Position numbers and translations under genes: made by a program. A stretch of DNA of 64,000 nt from Daldinia sp. FL1419 (taxonomy: Eukaryota; Ascomycota; Sordariomycetes; Xylariales; Hypoxylaceae): positions 38,930 through 102,929 of the forward strand of contig MU623470.1 of NCBI GenBank assembly GCA_025201765.1. The letters run 5' to 3'. A model generated the notes under the pieces. That model was not told the origin of the DNA. It was given only the letters and a program-made list of their open reading frames with translations, and made no database searches. This document shows positions 60,719 to 64,000 of the stretch, in pieces (within the stretch, counting starts at the first letter, position 1; every line of letters begins with the position of its first letter).

Positions 60719-62753
60719 TTAAAGCATTAGATTGTTAGCGCTGGCGTTGGACTCACGGTAACGCTTTCCTACAGGCATTTCGTGGAAGATCGTAGGCCCC
60801 CGATTCGTTAGTAGTGACCAGATGAACCGGGTAGTAATATGGTTGAAGTGCAAGTCTCTAAGCCGTTCCAATGTCGGTTTTAGCCCTCCCGGAAACCATT
60901 CTGATAAGGGTCCCGCAGGCCGTCCCAGATCCCGATTTGCTCTCCTGGCCCTGGTACGTGCGACCATGATCCCTACCGCGGTACCCGAAAGCCATGCCCA
61001 CATGAGGCCGTCACCACCGAACCCAGCCGCGATCCACTCGTCGGGCTGGCCGTGACCATCTTTGAAGGCTCTGTTACTTTCGTAATCAGGCCAGCGGCCC
61101 GTTATGTGAGGATCTAGGCGGCCGACAAACGGAAGCAGATCCCCTGCAACGCTCATTAATCCCGACCACGTCTTTACTTTTCTCCCGTCGTCCGACGCTG
61201 TTTCCCTTCCCTAACAGGGCGAAAATATCGACGGAACTAGTCCCTCTACATGAATCGCTGCAAGGGGATCTATGCGATCATCATCCCACACGCCAATCAT
61301 GCTTGCGCCGTGGCCTGTTGCCTGCGAGAAACCTCCACTCATAATTATAGTCCCCGCGCCGGCCTGGTCTCCGGGTCGTTGCATAACATGGTCACAGGTC
61401 TTTCCACGTACGACTGACCATGCTCGCCTGATGCCCATATCGTAGGCTCTAAACGTGTATCTACGTATAATTAGCATGTATCCATTAGCAAAGAGGCCTT
61501 AGGGGCCATGGACTTCCATGGGTCCAACTAGGGGATTCGTGCTTCTAAGATGGAGGGCAAAAGGAGAAGAAAAAAAAACCATCGACACATACCCTGGCCT
61601 AATTGCAGCCATGGTTCCAAGTATCCCAGTCATTTTGCCACACAGACCGGGCACAAGGTCGGGAGCAAAAGCATTTGTGGCATGCACGACGTGATTGCAT
61701 TTGAAGTCGCCGCGTGTTGTATGTATAACGTACGCATCTTCACATGATTGAATTAGTATTAGTATAGCCGAACGGAGGATTTCATCACATACATGGGTCT
61801 TTTTTTAACGGTTCGATCCCAATAACGGTCGTATGCGTCATCATATAGAGAAAAGGTTTATATTCGTTGAGCAGATAATTCCACACACAATTGACGAACC
61901 CAAATGGCCAGCTAGATTCATAGTGGTTAATTCGTACTCTGGGCCTGGGAAATAGTGGGATGTCTCTTTACATTGTTGCCGAGTCATAAGTCAGTGCTCC
62001 CTACACTCCATCGCTCGTTCTGAATTTCTGCATAATTTTAGGTATTAACACGCTGAGATCTCTTTTTTTTCTCCCAGTATATCAACTAATATAAATAGGT
62101 ATGGACGATTGACTTACTGCCCGGGCCTGGGCCTCGTTGTAGGATGATATCTTGAGCTCAGGAATCACTTTTCTAAGTTCTTTAACCTTTGCGAATGCAA
62201 GTTCGCGGTCTTGTTCAGAAAGGAAGAGGTCGACCATCTCCTTTTCACGGTACTCGGCTTCGTGCCAGTTCATCCCTTGGCATAGGTCCATCAGCACTTT
62301 GGTATGTAAGAGCTGGAACTTTACGATTTTTCTAGCGCGGTGGACGCCTAGTGTATTCCGTAGTCTGTGATACATCTCGTGTGGCGCGCAGTTTAAGAGG
62401 CCGTTGCCACGGCCCGTCCCTCCTGAGCACATTGACCGAGATTCAAGAACAAGTACACGACGTAGGTTATTCTCGCTCTTTGTTTCACGTAGTACGGAGA
62501 AGGCGGCTGCAGCCCCGGTGATACCAGAGCCGATGATGATGATTTCAGCATGATCAGATGGCATCTCCTGTATAAGATCAACGATTTCTGGATATGGCGG
62601 GTTTTCTAGCAAGTATGATTCCGAGGTCTCGGCCGAGGGGGGTCCCCGTGGTTTGCCCGCTCGTTTCATGATATTGCCGATTGCTTGTCTAAACTCACGC
62701 GCTGCTGTTACGGAGTACCAGCAGGCTTTTGCTGAGGACTGAACACTACCCAT
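60719..62753 (-). pseudogene. FAD-dependent oxidoreductase (DAO family) with two in-frame TAG codons
   Basis: Five exons join in perfect phase: 62753-62118, 62027-61972, 61911-61793, 61737-61593 and 61448-60719 (introns 90, 60, 55 and 144 bp; GTAAGT, GTAAAG, GTATGT and GTATGT donors), 562 codons in total. The N-terminus has the dinucleotide-binding motif AEIIIIGSGITGAAAAFSVL and RVLVLESRSMCSGGTGRGNG. Later blocks are TIWPFGFVNCVWNYLLNEY, HVVHATNAFAPDLVPGLCGK, CDHVMQRPGDQ, GASMIGVWDDDRIDPLA, SGLMSVAGDLLPFVGRLD and EWIAAGFGGDGLMWAWLSGT. This matches fungal DAO-type enzymes that oxidise amines or amino acids. TAG codons stand at 62003-62001 (in TSDGV*GALTYD) and 61213-61211 (in FSPC*GRETASD), where relatives have a sense residue, plausibly Trp or Gln. 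Everything else is intact, so the gene is recently dead, or the stops need checking as sequencing errors. Confidence 0.75.
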
Positions 62754-63499
62754 CTTGATTGTTTACTACCTAGGCGGGCGTGAATGCGGGCATATACGGA
62801 TCTAAATAAGAAAGCGACGGGGCATAGATTGTTTGAAAATGTAGGAATATGTTAACATTAACGAGTGCGAACGTTGATTAGGTTAGTATTGCGTTGATAA
62901 TCATATCAAATATAATTACGGAAGGGATACGAAATTCGAGATATATTTTGTAGTTTTCGTAATAATTCCGTCGTACTAGTTATTGTTTACTATTATGGAC
63001 ACTGCCTACCTACATTTCTTAAAACATAGGGTAGTTAGTACTTTCTAGTTGTTTGATTTAAACTCCAACTAAATGGATGTTGCTACTCGCTTTTCAAGTC
63101 GTAGCTTATAAGCAACTTCCATATAAAATAGGCAGGCACATATTACAAAAACGTTAAAATATCCAAGTCACGATTCGTATCTTATTAGAGGTACCTACCT
63201 CCTACTTGGATGCCACGATACCTAATACATACATGTACAGAAATCTAGTCTAGGGCAAGTGGTCCGTGTGTTACATCCCGTCTGGGGAAGATGTATCTAG
63301 TAACTTCCACCCACCCTTAGGCGTAAATTCGAAGGAAAAAGCAAGTAAATTCTTCTGGGTTAGCACAATCTCTCCATAATTCATCGTTGGGAACTAAGAT
63401 AATTATATAGGTATATAACTACCTATATATATATGTAAAAGAAAAGAAAAAGAAATTCTTTCCCCGCCCAAGATAGATACGACGCTTGAAGATATCCAA
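62754..63499. other. Divergent intergenic region
   Basis: The gap separates the starts of the FAD oxidoreductase pseudogene and the next plus-strand gene. It is AT-rich, with a TACCTACCTCC stretch at 63193-63203 and a TATA-rich stretch at 63404-63435. No gene is supported. Confidence 0.55.
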
Positions 63500-63800
63500 A
63501 TGGTTAGAATTCTTTCTAAACAACTAATAAGGTCACCTCTCGGAATCTTGAATAATAATAGCCGACGTCAACTATACCGCTCTTACCCGGTCTCACTAAG
63601 AGCCATGTCATCAGCACCAAATTCAAACTCTAGCGCCAGCTCAGAGAAAGTGGCTACAACCACGCAGGCACATCACGAAAGCGAGCAGCAACAACGAGAC
63701 GGAAACACTCCAAAAATGCCCCTACCGCTCCCGGAGCCAGATCAGGCCGGCGACGCCACTCAACTACCTGTAGGCGGTGAAGCTGTGAAACTGGATCATC
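63500..63800 (+). CDS. First exon of a small conserved fungal protein (gene continues beyond the window)
   Basis: The exon runs from the ATG at 63500 to a strong donor at 63801 (ATC|GTAAGTATT), 100 codons plus one base. The N-terminus is basic with Ser, Leu and Asn (MVRILSKQLIRSPLGILNNN), resembling a mitochondrial presequence. A second ATG (MSSAPNSNSS) lies at 63605. The later text KMPLPLPEPDQAGDATQLPV and GGEAVKLDH is what I recall from a small conserved family of filamentous-fungal proteins whose next exon continues with a GPMVVN-type block; that exon is not in the window. The intron contains a long A-tract at 63888-63917. No function is assigned. Confidence 0.7.
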
Positions 63801-63886
63801 GTAAGTATTATTCCATTATATTACATACCTCCTACATTATTATACCCGTTTTATTTTCCTCCTCGATTATAAATACAACAAGCACG

Positions 63887-63887
<1 letters not shown>

Positions 63888-63917
<30 letters not shown>
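63888..63917. repeat. Poly-A tract in intron
   Basis: About 30 consecutive A residues lie in the first intron of the last gene, followed by A/G-rich sequence. It is probably a slippage-prone homopolymer or a retro-insertion relic. Confidence 0.8.
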
Positions 63918-63919
<2 letters not shown>

Positions 63920-64000
63920 AAAAAGGAGGGGTGCTTTATTTAATAATGTGCTAGTCGGATGAGGGGTGTATAAGCGTCCGTAAAGGTTGGGATGTGTAGG

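Noticed and set aside
1..64000. Biosynthetic gene cluster, CRISPR array, rRNA or intact transposase
   Set aside because: I found no polyketide, peptide-synthetase or terpene enzymes beside the regulator, no spaced direct repeats, no rRNA-like blocks and no transposase or reverse-transcriptase motif.

Overview
This window looks like nuclear DNA of a filamentous ascomycete (Pezizomycotina, most likely a Sordariomycete; the order cannot be fixed from sequence alone). The evidence is short introns (about 50-170 bp, GTAAGT/GTATGT donors, CTAAC-type branch points, TAG/CAG acceptors), fungus-restricted families (Zn2Cys6 regulator, BLI-3-like protein, SNF1-activating kinase, DUF7924-like and HNH_2-like proteins), and long AT-rich gene-poor stretches with decayed genes. 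Splice sites below were assigned by hand by joining reading frames with matching phase.

Layout. 0-3 kb: 3' end of the EME1 endonuclease subunit (+), then a BTB protein with an FG-repeat-like N-terminus (-). 5-9.4 kb: a decayed DUF7924-like gene (+) and an HNH-type protein (-). 10-13.1 kb: a membrane-anchored SGNH hydrolase and a secreted CE3-type acetyl esterase (both -). 13-18 kb: AT-rich desert. 18-24 kb: pirin, BLI-3-like flavin-fold protein and a membrane lectin-like protein (all -). 26.8-30.1 kb: a small orphan ORF and a conserved fungal protein. 30.8-34.3 kb: a small protein and a seven-exon Zn2Cys6 regulator (-). 35-38.2 kb: a conserved hypothetical and a single-pass membrane protein (+). 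38.7-43.2 kb: an RBR E3 ligase (-), a decayed RBR paralogue fragment, and an erythromycin-esterase-family enzyme (+). 44.2-48.1 kb: a 1,229-residue SNF1-activating/CaMKK-like kinase (-). 48.1-56.2 kb: a second desert. 56.2-64 kb: a conserved hypothetical, a PD-(D/E)XK-like pseudogene, an FAD oxidoreductase reading frame with two in-frame TAG codons, and the first exon of a conserved small protein.

The genes are mostly independent housekeeping, regulatory and secreted functions; I see no convincing biosynthetic cluster, CRISPR, rRNA or tRNA. The most notable pattern is that several otherwise well-preserved genes (5.2-6.5 kb, 59.3-60.3 kb, 60.7-62.8 kb) carry single in-frame stops, mostly of a kind explainable by C-to-T change, and that palindromic ACCTAGGT-type motifs are scattered through intergenic DNA.
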